From: Pedobacter sp. Leaf250
GTDB taxonomy: Bacteria > Bacteroidota > Bacteroidia > Sphingobacteriales > Sphingobacteriaceae
Direction of reading: 5' to 3'
NCBI RefSeq assembly: GCF_920984735.1
Contig: NZ_CAKLBU010000011.1
Coordinates: forward strand, 112,175-176,174
Length of the DNA: 64,000 bases
Of this stretch, positions 46,990-56,588 are shown piece by piece. Each line of letters starts with the position of its first letter. Within the stretch, counting starts at the first letter, position 1. Made by a program: the position numbers and the translations under genes. The notes beneath the pieces were generated by a model. It was not told where the DNA came from and made no database searches. It was given only the letters and a program-made list of their open reading frames with translations.

Positions 46990-47823
46990 ATGCTAGTGAT
47001 TAATAAAAAGAAATACTTCCATTTTGTTGCCTTAATTTCAATCCTTGCTTTTTTAAGTTCGTGTGGGGTTCGTAAAGAGCGTACTCTGTTTAATGCGCCA
47101 AGCGATATCGTTACCGATACCATTAAACAAGTCTATGTGGTAAACGATCAAGGTATTAGCGATGCTTATTATAAAATTAAAGTGAACGATCAATTGGCCA
47201 TTCGAAATGTTCAAAATTTTGAATTTGGTGCCACTGGAAATAATACAGGAACAGCAACAACCAGCAGTACACAGCAAAGCAGCGCTTCAGGCAGCATAAA
47301 TAGCGTACTCTCCTACCCCGTAGATTTAGATGGGATGGTTAATCTCCCTGCTATTGGCAAAGTAGAAGTGTTAGGTTTAACCAGAAGAGAAGCCGCAATT
47401 AAAATTCAGGATTTATATAAAAATAAACTATTGAAGGATCCCATCATTGAACTTTCCGTAGTCAACTTAAAGGTTACTTTGTTGGGCGAATTTAGTAAAC
47501 AGGGAAATTTTTTATTGGAAAGAGATAACACCACGCTGATCGATATTATTGGCGAGGCGGGCGGCATTACCAAAACCGCAGATCCAAAGACATTAAAAAT
47601 TATTCGCGGCGATAGGGCGCATCCAGAGCTTATTTATGTTAACCTGAACGATATAAACAGTTTGGCCAGCAAAAAATTGGTATTGCAAAACCATGATATT
47701 ATTGTGCTTCAACCCACTAAAAGTTCAGCCACGAGCGATAAACTGCAAAGCTTAAATAATATTTTACAGCCCCTTTTGGTAGTTGTTAACTTGGCTGTAC
47801 TTATATTTACAGTAACGAGATAG
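46990..47823 (+). CDS. Wza-like polysaccharide biosynthesis/export lipoprotein
   Basis: 277 residues from ATG 46990. Lipoprotein signal with lipobox LSSC (Cys near 24). A Poly_export domain follows (YYKIKVNDQLAIRNVQ ... VDLDGMVNLPAIGKVEVLGLTRREAA), then a SLBB-type beta-grasp (TLLGEFSKQGNFLLERDNTTLIDIIGEAGGIT), and a C-terminal hydrophobic helix. It forms outer-membrane export pores for capsule or exopolysaccharide. The usual partner Wzc kinase is not adjacent; the next gene is the PUL regulator. It may serve genes outside the window. Confidence 0.9.
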   Translation: MLVINKKKYFHFVALISILAFLSSCGVRKERTLFNAPSDIVTDTIKQVYVVNDQGISDAYYKIKVNDQLAIRNVQNFEFGATGNNTGTATTSSTQQSSASGSINSVLSYPVDLDGMVNLPAIGKVEVLGLTRREAAIKIQDLYKNKLLKDPIIELSVVNLKVTLLGEFSKQGNFLLERDNTTLIDIIGEAGGITKTADPKTLKIIRGDRAHPELIYVNLNDINSLASKKLVLQNHDIIVLQPTKSSATSDKLQSLNNILQPLLVVVNLAVLIFTVTR

Positions 47824-47939
47824 TTGAGGACGATTGTTTTAAGTCGGGAATCAGATGTATGAAGCCTTATTTCATTGAGTTAAAGCTTTGAAATTTGATC
47901 TTCGTTCATTGCTTCCTATTCTTTCCTTATCCCCTATTT

Positions 47940-50819
47940 ATGCATAGATTTTTTCACCTATTCTTATTCATTTACCTGTGTAGTCAAATTACCTATGCTG
48001 CCGATATCAAAAGTATTGGCGTACCTTATATAGAAAATTATCCAAAATCTGTTTATGCTTCAGGCAATCAGAATTGGAGCATTACTAAAGATAAGAATGG
48101 TGTAATGTATTTCGGTAATGCCGAAGGCCTGTTAACTTTCGATGGAAAATACTGGCAAAAATATCAAATGCCGAATCGGCAAATCGTACGTTCAGTTACT
48201 ACGGATAATAACGGAAAAATATATACGGGTGGTTTCGGTGAATTTGGCTATTGGTCTTATGTAAGCAATAAATTAACCTATAAATCGCTTACATCCCTTC
48301 TTCCAAAAGGCAATAAATTAAGTGATGAAATATGGAAAATTTATGTAGACAAAGACCGGGTAATCTTTCAATCCTTCTCCCGGATATTCATTTATAAAGG
48401 CGGAAAAATAGCGATCATTAAAGCGCCATCCTCCTTTCTATTTCTTCATCAGGTAAACAACAAATACTTTATCGAAGTGCTCGACAAAGGTTTATTTGAG
48501 TTAGTCGGAAATCAATTGAAGTTTTTGCCTAACAGCGAAAAGTTAGGTAAACAAGGTATTTTATCCATTTTGCCTTATAAAAATGGAGGTTTAATTATTG
48601 GCACCAGCAAAAACGGCTTATTCACTTTCAATGGAAAAGATTTCACTCCACTAGTTACCACAGCAAACGATTTCCTAAAAACCTACCAACTGAATAATGG
48701 TGTAAAGCTTTTAAATGAATATTATGCTTACGGCACCATTTTAAATGGACTGATTATTATTGATGAAAATGGTCAGGTGGTGCAGCGTATCAATAAATCA
48801 AGCGGTTTACAAAACAATACGGTATTAAGTATTTATGCTGATAATGAGCAAAATTTATGGACGGGTTTAGATAATGGAATTGACCGCATCGAATTAAATT
48901 CTCCACTTTATTTCTATTTTGATAAAACTGGTCAATTTGGTACGGTTTACTCGAGCATTATTTTTAAGGATAAAATTTATTTAGGAACTAACCAAGGTTT
49001 GTTTTATAGCAACTGGTCGAAAAATAATGAATTAACCCCATTTAATTTCCGATTGATTCCAAATTCTCAAGGACAAGTTTGGGAACTAGCCATTGTAAAT
49101 AATGAATTAATCTGTGGGCACAACAATGGCACTTTCAAGGTTTCGGGTGATCAAATCAGTTGGATTTCATCTGTTAGCGGCGGCTGGACCATTAAAAAAC
49201 TAAATACAAATCCCAATTACTTCGTTCAGGGTACGTACACTGGCCTTTCGCTTTTTCAAAATACAACAGCGGGCTTAAAATTCGATGGTAAAATTTTAGG
49301 CTTTAACGAACCTTCACGATTTATAGAACAAGATAACAAAGGTGATATTTGGGTGGCACATGCCTATAAAGGTTTGTATAAACTTACTTTAAATGACAAC
49401 TATAGTAAGGTTACCAGCACAAAATATTTTGATGAGCGAAATGGTTTACCAGGAAATTACAACATCAATATATTCAACCTGGAGAATAAAATTGTGTTTT
49501 CATCAGATAAAGGGTTTTACACATATGATGAATTAAGCAATAAATTTACACTTTACGAAGTTTTGAATAAAAGCCTTGGCTCTTTTGCTACATCTAATAA
49601 AATTATTAGTGCAGGCAACAAAAAATATTGGTTTATCGATCATGGCAAAACATCTTTGGTAAACTTTTCCGAGCCTGGAAAAATTGAAATCGACTCCAAC
49701 CAATTTAGTCTTTTAGATGGCAGAATGGTTCAATATTATGAAAACATCAGCCAGATTAGTAATTCCATTTATTTAATCAGTGTTGATGATGGCTTCGTGA
49801 TTTATAACAATTTACTTAGTACACCCTCGGCCAAACGTAAATTACCAGCGGTTTTAATTCGGAGAATAGAGGATATTACTGATAAATATTTTACCATTAG
49901 CGAAACGATTAACCACAATGAAGAAACTGAAATCCCTAACAGCAGAAATAATATTCGGATCTCTTTTGCATTACCCTACTACCGACAGGCAAAACTAAAA
50001 TTTCAATATTATTTAGAAGGATACTCTAAAGATTGGTCGGATTGGAGTGCAGCCACGCAAAAAGATTTTACAAATTTGAGCAGCGGTACCTATACATTTA
50101 AGGTGCGAGCAAAAACAGATGATGCTTCGGTAAGCGAGATTACTACTTTTGAATTCACCATACTTAGGCCCTGGTATCTGAGCAACGTTGCCATCATTTT
50201 TTATTCTATCCTATTGGTGGCTGTATTAATCATCGGCAAGAAGGTTTACGAAACTAAGCTGAAACGCGATAGCCAGAAAATTAGTGATAGGCTCCAGGCA
50301 GAGCAAGATGAAATCCTGAAACAGGAAGCCGATGTAAACGAAAAACAAATTATAAAATTACAGACAGAAAAACTTCAGGCAGAACTGGCATCAAAAAACA
50401 GAGAACTTGCTAATTCTGCTATGACACTGGTTTATAAAAATGAGTTGCTTCAAAAGTTAAGTGATGAAATTACTAAGCTTAAAGATGAAAACGGCAAAAA
50501 ACTTTCTGAAGATCAAACCCGTAAAATCCAAAAGGTAATTAATGATGGAATGAATGATGAGCGGGACTGGCATTTATTTGAAAACAGCTTTAATGAAGCC
50601 CATGAAAGTTTCTTCAAAAAACTTAAAGCTCAGCATCCGGATTTGGTACCCAACGACTTAAAACTTTGTGCTTATTTAAGAATGAATATGAGCAGTAAAG
50701 AGATGTCGTCGCTTTTAAATATTAGCTTAAGGGGTGTAGAAATTCGCCGTTATCGCTTACGCAAAAAACTCGAAGTACCACACGATAAAAACCTTACTGA
50801 ATTTTTAATGGAATTGTAA
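47940..50819 (+). CDS. PUL regulator: periplasmic beta-propeller, Y_Y_Y domain, membrane helix, LuxR-like HTH
   Basis: 959 residues from ATG 47940; the frame is open from 47895. Signal peptide, then repeated propeller blades (for example GVMYFGNAEGLLTFDG, NLWTGLDNGIDRI) to about 640. A Y_Y_Y domain (YYLEGYSKDWSDWS...) lies near 690-735, then a membrane helix near 745-768 and a coiled coil about 770-860. A LuxR-type helix-turn-helix ends the protein (KEMSSLLNISLRGVEIRRYRLRKKL). There is no histidine-kinase or receiver domain, so the signal must reach DNA directly. Likely controls the SusC gene downstream. Confidence 0.88.
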   Translation: MHRFFHLFLFIYLCSQITYAADIKSIGVPYIENYPKSVYASGNQNWSITKDKNGVMYFGNAEGLLTFDGKYWQKYQMPNRQIVRSVTTDNNGKIYTGGFGEFGYWSYVSNKLTYKSLTSLLPKGNKLSDEIWKIYVDKDRVIFQSFSRIFIYKGGKIAIIKAPSSFLFLHQVNNKYFIEVLDKGLFELVGNQLKFLPNSEKLGKQGILSILPYKNGGLIIGTSKNGLFTFNGKDFTPLVTTANDFLKTYQLNNGVKLLNEYYAYGTILNGLIIIDENGQVVQRINKSSGLQNNTVLSIYADNEQNLWTGLDNGIDRIELNSPLYFYFDKTGQFGTVYSSIIFKDKIYLGTNQGLFYSNWSKNNELTPFNFRLIPNSQGQVWELAIVNNELICGHNNGTFKVSGDQISWISSVSGGWTIKKLNTNPNYFVQGTYTGLSLFQNTTAGLKFDGKILGFNEPSRFIEQDNKGDIWVAHAYKGLYKLTLNDNYSKVTSTKYFDERNGLPGNYNINIFNLENKIVFSSDKGFYTYDELSNKFTLYEVLNKSLGSFATSNKIISAGNKKYWFIDHGKTSLVNFSEPGKIEIDSNQFSLLDGRMVQYYENISQISNSIYLISVDDGFVIYNNLLSTPSAKRKLPAVLIRRIEDITDKYFTISETINHNEETEIPNSRNNIRISFALPYYRQAKLKFQYYLEGYSKDWSDWSAATQKDFTNLSSGTYTFKVRAKTDDASVSEITTFEFTILRPWYLSNVAIIFYSILLVAVLIIGKKVYETKLKRDSQKISDRLQAEQDEILKQEADVNEKQIIKLQTEKLQAELASKNRELANSAMTLVYKNELLQKLSDEITKLKDENGKKLSEDQTRKIQKVINDGMNDERDWHLFENSFNEAHESFFKKLKAQHPDLVPNDLKLCAYLRMNMSSKEMSSLLNISLRGVEIRRYRLRKKLEVPHDKNLTEFLMEL

Positions 50820-51152
50820 TATCGAAATTTCACAGTGCGACGGGAACGTTTGCATAATGGCTGTAACAGTAAAAATTTATCAGCGTTTGCCGATAAATCA
50901 CTACATCATTACCACACATGAGGAAAATTTAACCCCTACAAATGCCTTTGTGTACATTATACACTAGTGCTGTGGTAATTATTCAGTTACAATGGTAAAT
51001 TGTGTGTTTATAGAACAAAATCCAACACAGTAACTTAATTTGAGATACCCCACTTTCGCAATTGATGTATTAATGTTGAGGTAAACATACTTGCACAAGA
51101 AAAAAAACAACCCCACTTTTATCGTAACAATTAAACTAAATTATAAATAAGC
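50820..51152 (+). promoter_or_regulatory. Regulatory gap before susC with candidate operator
   Basis: 333 bp without a gene. It contains the 15-bp palindrome GTGTACATTATACAC at 50950-50964 and a separate inverted pair ATTACCACA (50908-50916) and TGTGGTAAT (50971-50979). Either could bind the LuxR-type regulator encoded upstream. A weak minus-7-like TTAATTTG occurs near 51037. The transcript leader is probably long. Confidence 0.45.
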
Positions 51153-54100
51153 ATGAAAAGAATTTTTACAAGAATTTCTGTTCTGGCCGTATTTTGTTTA
51201 CTCGCAATTAACGTAGCATTTGCGCAAAACATTACTGTAATAGGTAGGGTGACAGATGGTGGCGATAAGTCGACCATTCCAAGTGTAAGCGTTATGGTTA
51301 AGGGAACACAAATTGGAGCACAAACAGATGCAACGGGAGCATACAGTATCAATGCGCCAGCAAACGCAACTTTAGTATTTACCTATATTGGTTATGTTAC
51401 ACAAGAAATTGCTGTTGGTAATCGTACGAATATTAATGTGGTATTACAATCTTCTAGTCAACAATTAGATCAAGTGGTTGTGGTTGGATATGGTACACAA
51501 AGAAAAATTGATGTTACAGGTTCTGTAGCATCGGTAAAAGGAGAAGAAATTTCTAAGCAAGCGTCGGTTAACCCAATCAGCGCCTTACAAGGTAAGGTTG
51601 CCGGTGTGTCTATTACCAATAGCGGCGCTCCAGGCTCATCACCGAGAATCACAATCCGTGGTACTGGAACTGTTTATGGTAACACAGGAGTTTTATACGT
51701 AGTTGATGGTGTTTGGTTCGACGATGTAAGTTTCTTAAATCCAGGAGATATTGAGAACTTAAGTATTTTAAAAGATGCATCATCTCAATCCATTTATGGT
51801 ATAAGAGCTGCAAATGGTGTAGTATTAATTACAACGAAAAAAGGTAAAACAGGTGATCCGGTTATTAGTTATAACGGTTCTGTTGGTTACAAAAAAGTTA
51901 CCAATCAAATCGAGATGGCGAATGCAACTGAATATGCAACCATCATCAACGAATTGATAAAATCTAATGATGCAACAGCAACTCCTTTGTTCGCAAACCC
52001 TTCAAGTTATGGTGAAGGCACCAATTGGTACAACCAAGGATTTAGAAATGCTCTACAAACTAATCATCAGGTTTCAGTAAATGGCGGTACAGAAAAAACC
52101 ACTTACAATTTCTCATTAGGATACACCAATGAGGATGGAATTGTTAAAACACAGAATTTTAAACGTTATACCGCTAAATTCTCTAATGATTTTCAGGTAC
52201 TTAAACCTTTAAAAATTGGCTATACCGTATCTGGTACTGCAATTAATACCAACGATATCAACGATGGAATTTTCCGTCAGTTGTACGCTGCCGGACCAGT
52301 AGTTCCTGTATATTATGCTGACGGTAGTTATGGTGATGCGAATGATTTCGGCTTAGGTGGTGGTAATAATTTCAACCCGCAGGTAACTTTAGATTATTTT
52401 AATCAAAAATCGAAAAACTATCGTATAACAGGTAATGTATATGCTGAATTAACTGTTGCAAAACACTTCACTTTTAGAACAAGTGCTGGTGGAGATTTTG
52501 GACAGAATGAAGTGAGAGCATATTCACCAGTGTACCAGGCTACTCAAGGTCAAAGAACAACACAAAGTACTTTAAACATTAATAGAGATGAAAATAGAAA
52601 TTGGATTCTTGAAAATACCTTAACATATAAGAACACTTTTGGAGATCATAATTTGACTGTATTACTCGGACAAACTGCTCAAAGAAGAAAAAATTATTTT
52701 GTTAGGGCTACAGCTTTTGATGTTCCTTACAGCAGCGATGGTGATTTGTACCTTGCTTTAGGAACAGCATCAACACGCCGCGTTGAAGATGGCGGAAGCT
52801 TACTTACTTCAGCATCATATTTTGGAAGAGTAAACTACTCGTTTAAAGACCGCTATTTATTAAATGCTACTATCCGTAGAGATGGCGCATCACAATTTTA
52901 TGGAGGTGGCGATTTATGGGGTAACTTTCCTGCAGTTGGTGCTGGCTGGATCGTAACTGGCGAAAATTTCATGAAAGATCAAAAAGTAGTAAACTATTTA
53001 AAACTAAAAGGATCATGGGGTAAAGTTGGTAATGCAGGTGTTCCTGTAAACCCAACAACACTAACTATCGATCAAAGCGGAAAATTAGTAGCTTTCTTTA
53101 ATGGTGTTGGTTACACTGGTGCAAATGTGAACTCTATAGTTCCATCTTTCCTGAATTGGGAACGCACAGTAGGTACTGATATTGGATTAGAAGCTAAATT
53201 CCTAAACAATCGTTTAAGCATTGAAACAGGTTTCTACAATAAAAAAACCGAGCAGGCTATTTTTGATATTAATGTATTACAATCAATTGGAACGTCAAGC
53301 GGTAAATTAATTGGTAACCAGGCAGATTTCCAAAACCGAGGTTTCGAATTTTTGGCAACCTATGCGGATGTCGCTAAAAATGGTTTTAGTTATTCTGTTA
53401 GTGGAAATATTGGTATCAACAACAATAAAGTATTATCTGTTATTACAGGCTTAAATCCTATTTATGCAGGTGGAGCAGGTATTGCAAATGGCGCTTTAGC
53501 TACCAGAACAATTCAAGGCCAGCCGATTGGTGCTTTCTTTGGGTATCAGGTTGCTGGTATATTCCAAAACGCAGCTGAAGTTGCAGCCTCTGCACAAAGA
53601 ACTTCTGCCAAACCTGGCGATTTTAAATATGCTGATGTTAATGGTGATGGCGTTATTGATGGTAAAGACCGTATAGTATTAGGTAACCCTAACCCTAAAT
53701 ATAGCTATGGTTTGAGTGCAACATTTGGTTACAAGGAATTTGATTTATCGTTAGATGTTCAAGGTGTTGCTGGTGTAGATGTATACAATGCAAACGTAGC
53801 TTACCGTTTTGGTAATGAAAACTTCAGTAAAGATTTCTATGATAACAGATGGCGTGGTGAGGGAACATCAACTACTTATCCTTCAGCAAATGTTGGTTCT
53901 ACAGCCAATGCTGCTCCAAACTCATTTTATGTTGAAGATGGATCGTACATCCGTTTAAGAAATGTTCAATTGGGTTATACATTGCCTACCAGTTTAATGA
54001 CAAAGTTAACTTTAAGAAAAATTAGGGTTTTCGTTGATGCTCAAAATGCAATCAACCTATTTGGCTACAAAGGATTTACTCCAGAAATCGGGGGAACGCC

Positions 54101-54176
54101 TACAAATGCTGGTATTGATGCAAATGTTTATCCATTGTCTGCCACTTACAGATTAGGTCTTCAAGTTACTTTCTAA
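51153..54176 (+). CDS. susC: SusC/RagA-family TonB-dependent outer-membrane transporter
   Basis: 1007 residues. Signal peptide (to about 24, AFAQ), a carboxypeptidase-D-like domain (VIGRVTDGGDKSTIPSVSVMVKGT, about 30-105), then the plug with QLDQVVVVGYGTQ and the SusC signature SIYGIRAANGVVLITTKKGK. The rest is a 22-strand barrel ending in LGLQVTF with a terminal Phe. It imports oligosaccharides across the outer membrane with its SusD partner, powered by TonB. Gene symbol used for family. Confidence 0.97.
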   Translation: MKRIFTRISVLAVFCLLAINVAFAQNITVIGRVTDGGDKSTIPSVSVMVKGTQIGAQTDATGAYSINAPANATLVFTYIGYVTQEIAVGNRTNINVVLQSSSQQLDQVVVVGYGTQRKIDVTGSVASVKGEEISKQASVNPISALQGKVAGVSITNSGAPGSSPRITIRGTGTVYGNTGVLYVVDGVWFDDVSFLNPGDIENLSILKDASSQSIYGIRAANGVVLITTKKGKTGDPVISYNGSVGYKKVTNQIEMANATEYATIINELIKSNDATATPLFANPSSYGEGTNWYNQGFRNALQTNHQVSVNGGTEKTTYNFSLGYTNEDGIVKTQNFKRYTAKFSNDFQVLKPLKIGYTVSGTAINTNDINDGIFRQLYAAGPVVPVYYADGSYGDANDFGLGGGNNFNPQVTLDYFNQKSKNYRITGNVYAELTVAKHFTFRTSAGGDFGQNEVRAYSPVYQATQGQRTTQSTLNINRDENRNWILENTLTYKNTFGDHNLTVLLGQTAQRRKNYFVRATAFDVPYSSDGDLYLALGTASTRRVEDGGSLLTSASYFGRVNYSFKDRYLLNATIRRDGASQFYGGGDLWGNFPAVGAGWIVTGENFMKDQKVVNYLKLKGSWGKVGNAGVPVNPTTLTIDQSGKLVAFFNGVGYTGANVNSIVPSFLNWERTVGTDIGLEAKFLNNRLSIETGFYNKKTEQAIFDINVLQSIGTSSGKLIGNQADFQNRGFEFLATYADVAKNGFSYSVSGNIGINNNKVLSVITGLNPIYAGGAGIANGALATRTIQGQPIGAFFGYQVAGIFQNAAEVAASAQRTSAKPGDFKYADVNGDGVIDGKDRIVLGNPNPKYSYGLSATFGYKEFDLSLDVQGVAGVDVYNANVAYRFGNENFSKDFYDNRWRGEGTSTTYPSANVGSTANAAPNSFYVEDGSYIRLRNVQLGYTLPTSLMTKLTLRKIRVFVDAQNAINLFGYKGFTPEIGGTPTNAGIDANVYPLSATYRLGLQVTF

Positions 54177-54189
54177 TACCGATAAAGAC

Positions 54190-55674
54190 ATGAAAATTAT
54201 TAATAAAAACAACTACATACAAAAGCTTGGGCTAATTGCTTTATGCTCAACCATTTTGATAACCCCTTCTTGTAAAAAAGATTTTTTAAATGTAGATCCA
54301 CAAGCGCAGCAGCCAGCAGTTACATTCTGGAAATCGCAAGATGATGCTACCAAAGCCGTGAATTCCATTTATGGAAACTTAAGAACATGGGAAAATACAG
54401 CTTTCCCAGCTTTAGCTGTTGAAAGCATTCCAGGGGATGACGCAGAAAAAGGCAGTTCAGTAAATGATGCGAGTTATTTAAACAACTTTGATAATTACAC
54501 AGCAGGTTCTACTGAGGGACAATTCAGTGGTTTCTGGACTGGACAATACCAAAACATCAATTTATGTAATCAAGTTTTGGATAACATTCCTGCCATTAAT
54601 ATGGATGCTAGTTTAAAGGCCCGTTACCTAGGTGAGGCGAAATTTGTTCGAGCCTATTCTTATTTTAGATTAGTACGTGCTTTTGGCGATGTTCCCTTGC
54701 GTTTAAACGTACCGAAAGATGCTACTGAATTTAACATTCCTCGTACGGCAAAAGCACAAGTTTGGGCAGCAATTGAAAAGGATTTGGATGATGCAGCCGC
54801 TATATTGCCTCAAACTTATCCAGCTGTAGATAGAGGTAGAGCAACAAGAGGTGCAGCTTTAGCATTACATGCAAAAGTTGCCATGTATTTAGGTAAATGG
54901 GATCAGGTACTTTCATTAACCAATACGGTAATGGGATTAGGTTATGATCTTTTTCCAAATTATGAGCAGGGTTTCCGTTTGAACAATGAAAATAATATTG
55001 AATCTGTTTTTGAAATACAATGTGAAATTAATCAAAGTATTCCAGGATCGGCTACATCTCAATATAGCCAAGTTCAGGGTGTAAGAGGTTCTGTTGGTGG
55101 ATGGGGTTTCAATGTACCAACTGCAACATTAGCCGCAGCATATGAGCCTGGCGATGTGAGAAGAGATGCTACTATCATTTTCAGAGGTGAAACTACACCA
55201 CAAGGTGATATTATCGCAGCAACCGGAGATAATCCAATGTATAATCAAAAATCTTATGTTCCTTTCAGTTTAATTATTACGGGTGTAAATGAAGGTGCTC
55301 AACAAAACGTAAGAGTTCTTCGCTTTGCAGATGTTTTATTGATGAATGCGGAAGCAGCGAATGAGTTAAATAATATCACTTTAGCTAAAACATCATTAAA
55401 TAAAGTACGTGCTCGTGCCCGTGGAGGTATTGCTGGCGTATTACCTGATATTATTTCAACGGATAAAGAAGTTGTTCGCCAAGCAATTTGGAAAGAAAGA
55501 CAAGTTGAATTTGCAATGGAATCAGATCGTTATTTCGATGTAATCCGTCAAGGTCGTGGTACTGCCGTATTTGGTCCTAAAGGTTGGAAAGCTGGTAAAA
55601 ACGAAGTTTGGCCAATCCCATCAACCGAAATTGATTTAAGTGCTGGAACATTAACACAAAACCCAGGTTATTAA
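54190..55674 (+). CDS. susD: SusD/RagB-family surface glycan-binding lipoprotein
   Basis: 494 residues. Lipobox LITPSCKK (Cys near 28) and the typical post-lipobox FLNVDPQ. TPR-like helices follow (AKFVRAYSYFRLVRAFGDVPL, ARGAALALHAKVAMYLGKW). The C-terminal RxxRWKERQVEFAMESDRYFDVIRQG-type segment (here AIWKERQVEFAMESDRYFD) is a SusD hallmark. It lids the SusC barrel and binds the glycan at the surface. Starts 13 bp after susC. Confidence 0.97.
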   Translation: MKIINKNNYIQKLGLIALCSTILITPSCKKDFLNVDPQAQQPAVTFWKSQDDATKAVNSIYGNLRTWENTAFPALAVESIPGDDAEKGSSVNDASYLNNFDNYTAGSTEGQFSGFWTGQYQNINLCNQVLDNIPAINMDASLKARYLGEAKFVRAYSYFRLVRAFGDVPLRLNVPKDATEFNIPRTAKAQVWAAIEKDLDDAAAILPQTYPAVDRGRATRGAALALHAKVAMYLGKWDQVLSLTNTVMGLGYDLFPNYEQGFRLNNENNIESVFEIQCEINQSIPGSATSQYSQVQGVRGSVGGWGFNVPTATLAAAYEPGDVRRDATIIFRGETTPQGDIIAATGDNPMYNQKSYVPFSLIITGVNEGAQQNVRVLRFADVLLMNAEAANELNNITLAKTSLNKVRARARGGIAGVLPDIISTDKEVVRQAIWKERQVEFAMESDRYFDVIRQGRGTAVFGPKGWKAGKNEVWPIPSTEIDLSAGTLTQNPGY

Positions 55675-55694
55675 CCGCTAAATTTTAACAAAAA

Positions 55695-56519
55695 ATGAGA
55701 ACAAAATATTTTTTATTAATGGCTGTTGTAACCTTGGGGTTATCATCTTGCCAAAAAGAGTTTGATCCTTCAAGCTATGCACCTGCTCTTAACATTGGTG
55801 GCTATACCAGTGCTAAACAAATTGCACCAGGTAGTTTAGTTGCCTATTGGGCTTTCGATGGAAGTTTAATCGATAGTATATCTAATACGGTTGGTGTAAA
55901 TACCGGAACTTCCTTTGCTCCTGCTGTTAAAGGACAAGGTTTACAAGGTGCCCTAAATGGTTATGTGGTATCAAATACACCAACAGCAGTACAAAACCTA
56001 AAAAGTTTCACGCTTACTCTATGGGAAAAAATGCCACTAAATGATAAAGGAATTGTTGGTTTAGTTGATGTATCAAATTCTACTTCATTTTGGGGTAATA
56101 TGACTGTGTTTTTCGAAAATGGCGGAACATCTGCTTCTGGTAATTTAAAATTTCATTTAAATAATGCAGGCACAGATAATTGGTTAGGCAATTATGCGAT
56201 GACCAGTCCGTGGGATAAATGGAATCAAATTGCTTTAAGTTATGATCAAGCTACTTCAACCTACAAAGTATATGTTAACGGCGCTAAAATTGCAACTCAG
56301 GTTATTGCTAATAACGGACCTTTAGTTTTTCAAAATGCCAGTAAAATGGTTTTCGGAACAGTTCATTTTCAAACAACACCCAGTTTAACTACTGGAACTG
56401 GAAAACAAGATTGGGCTAGTTATTTAGTAGGTCAATTAGACGAAGTTAGAATTTACAATAAAGCGCTAACAGATACTGAAATTAGTTCATTACAAAAACT
56501 TGAAGGAAGAGGTAAATAA
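55695..56519 (+). CDS. LamG/concanavalin-A-like surface glycan-binding lipoprotein
   Basis: 274 residues. Lipoprotein signal with Cys in LGLSSCQKE (near 19). From about residue 50 a LamG-type jelly roll: GSLVAYWAFDGSLIDS, SFTLTLWEKM, KWNQIALSYDQATSTYKVYVNG and the closing LDEVRIYNKALTDTEI. It lies in the position of a second surface glycan-binding protein of a PUL, 20 bp after susD. No catalytic residues are evident. A strong terminator follows. Confidence 0.88.
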   Translation: MRTKYFLLMAVVTLGLSSCQKEFDPSSYAPALNIGGYTSAKQIAPGSLVAYWAFDGSLIDSISNTVGVNTGTSFAPAVKGQGLQGALNGYVVSNTPTAVQNLKSFTLTLWEKMPLNDKGIVGLVDVSNSTSFWGNMTVFFENGGTSASGNLKFHLNNAGTDNWLGNYAMTSPWDKWNQIALSYDQATSTYKVYVNGAKIATQVIANNGPLVFQNASKMVFGTVHFQTTPSLTTGTGKQDWASYLVGQLDEVRIYNKALTDTEISSLQKLEGRGK

Positions 56520-56550
56520 TCTCTATCAACTTTCGAGGCAAAAATATAAA

Positions 56551-56576
56551 GGGTTGCCTAATGGCAACCCTTTTTT
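56551..56576 (+). terminator. Terminator after the susCD-LamG genes
   Basis: GGGTTGCC, loop TAAT, GGCAACCC, then six T: a perfect 8-bp GC-rich stem 31 bp after the LamG gene and 12 bp before the next start codon. It may reduce transcription of the enzyme genes relative to susCD. Confidence 0.88.
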
Positions 56577-56588
56577 AACTAGTTAAAA

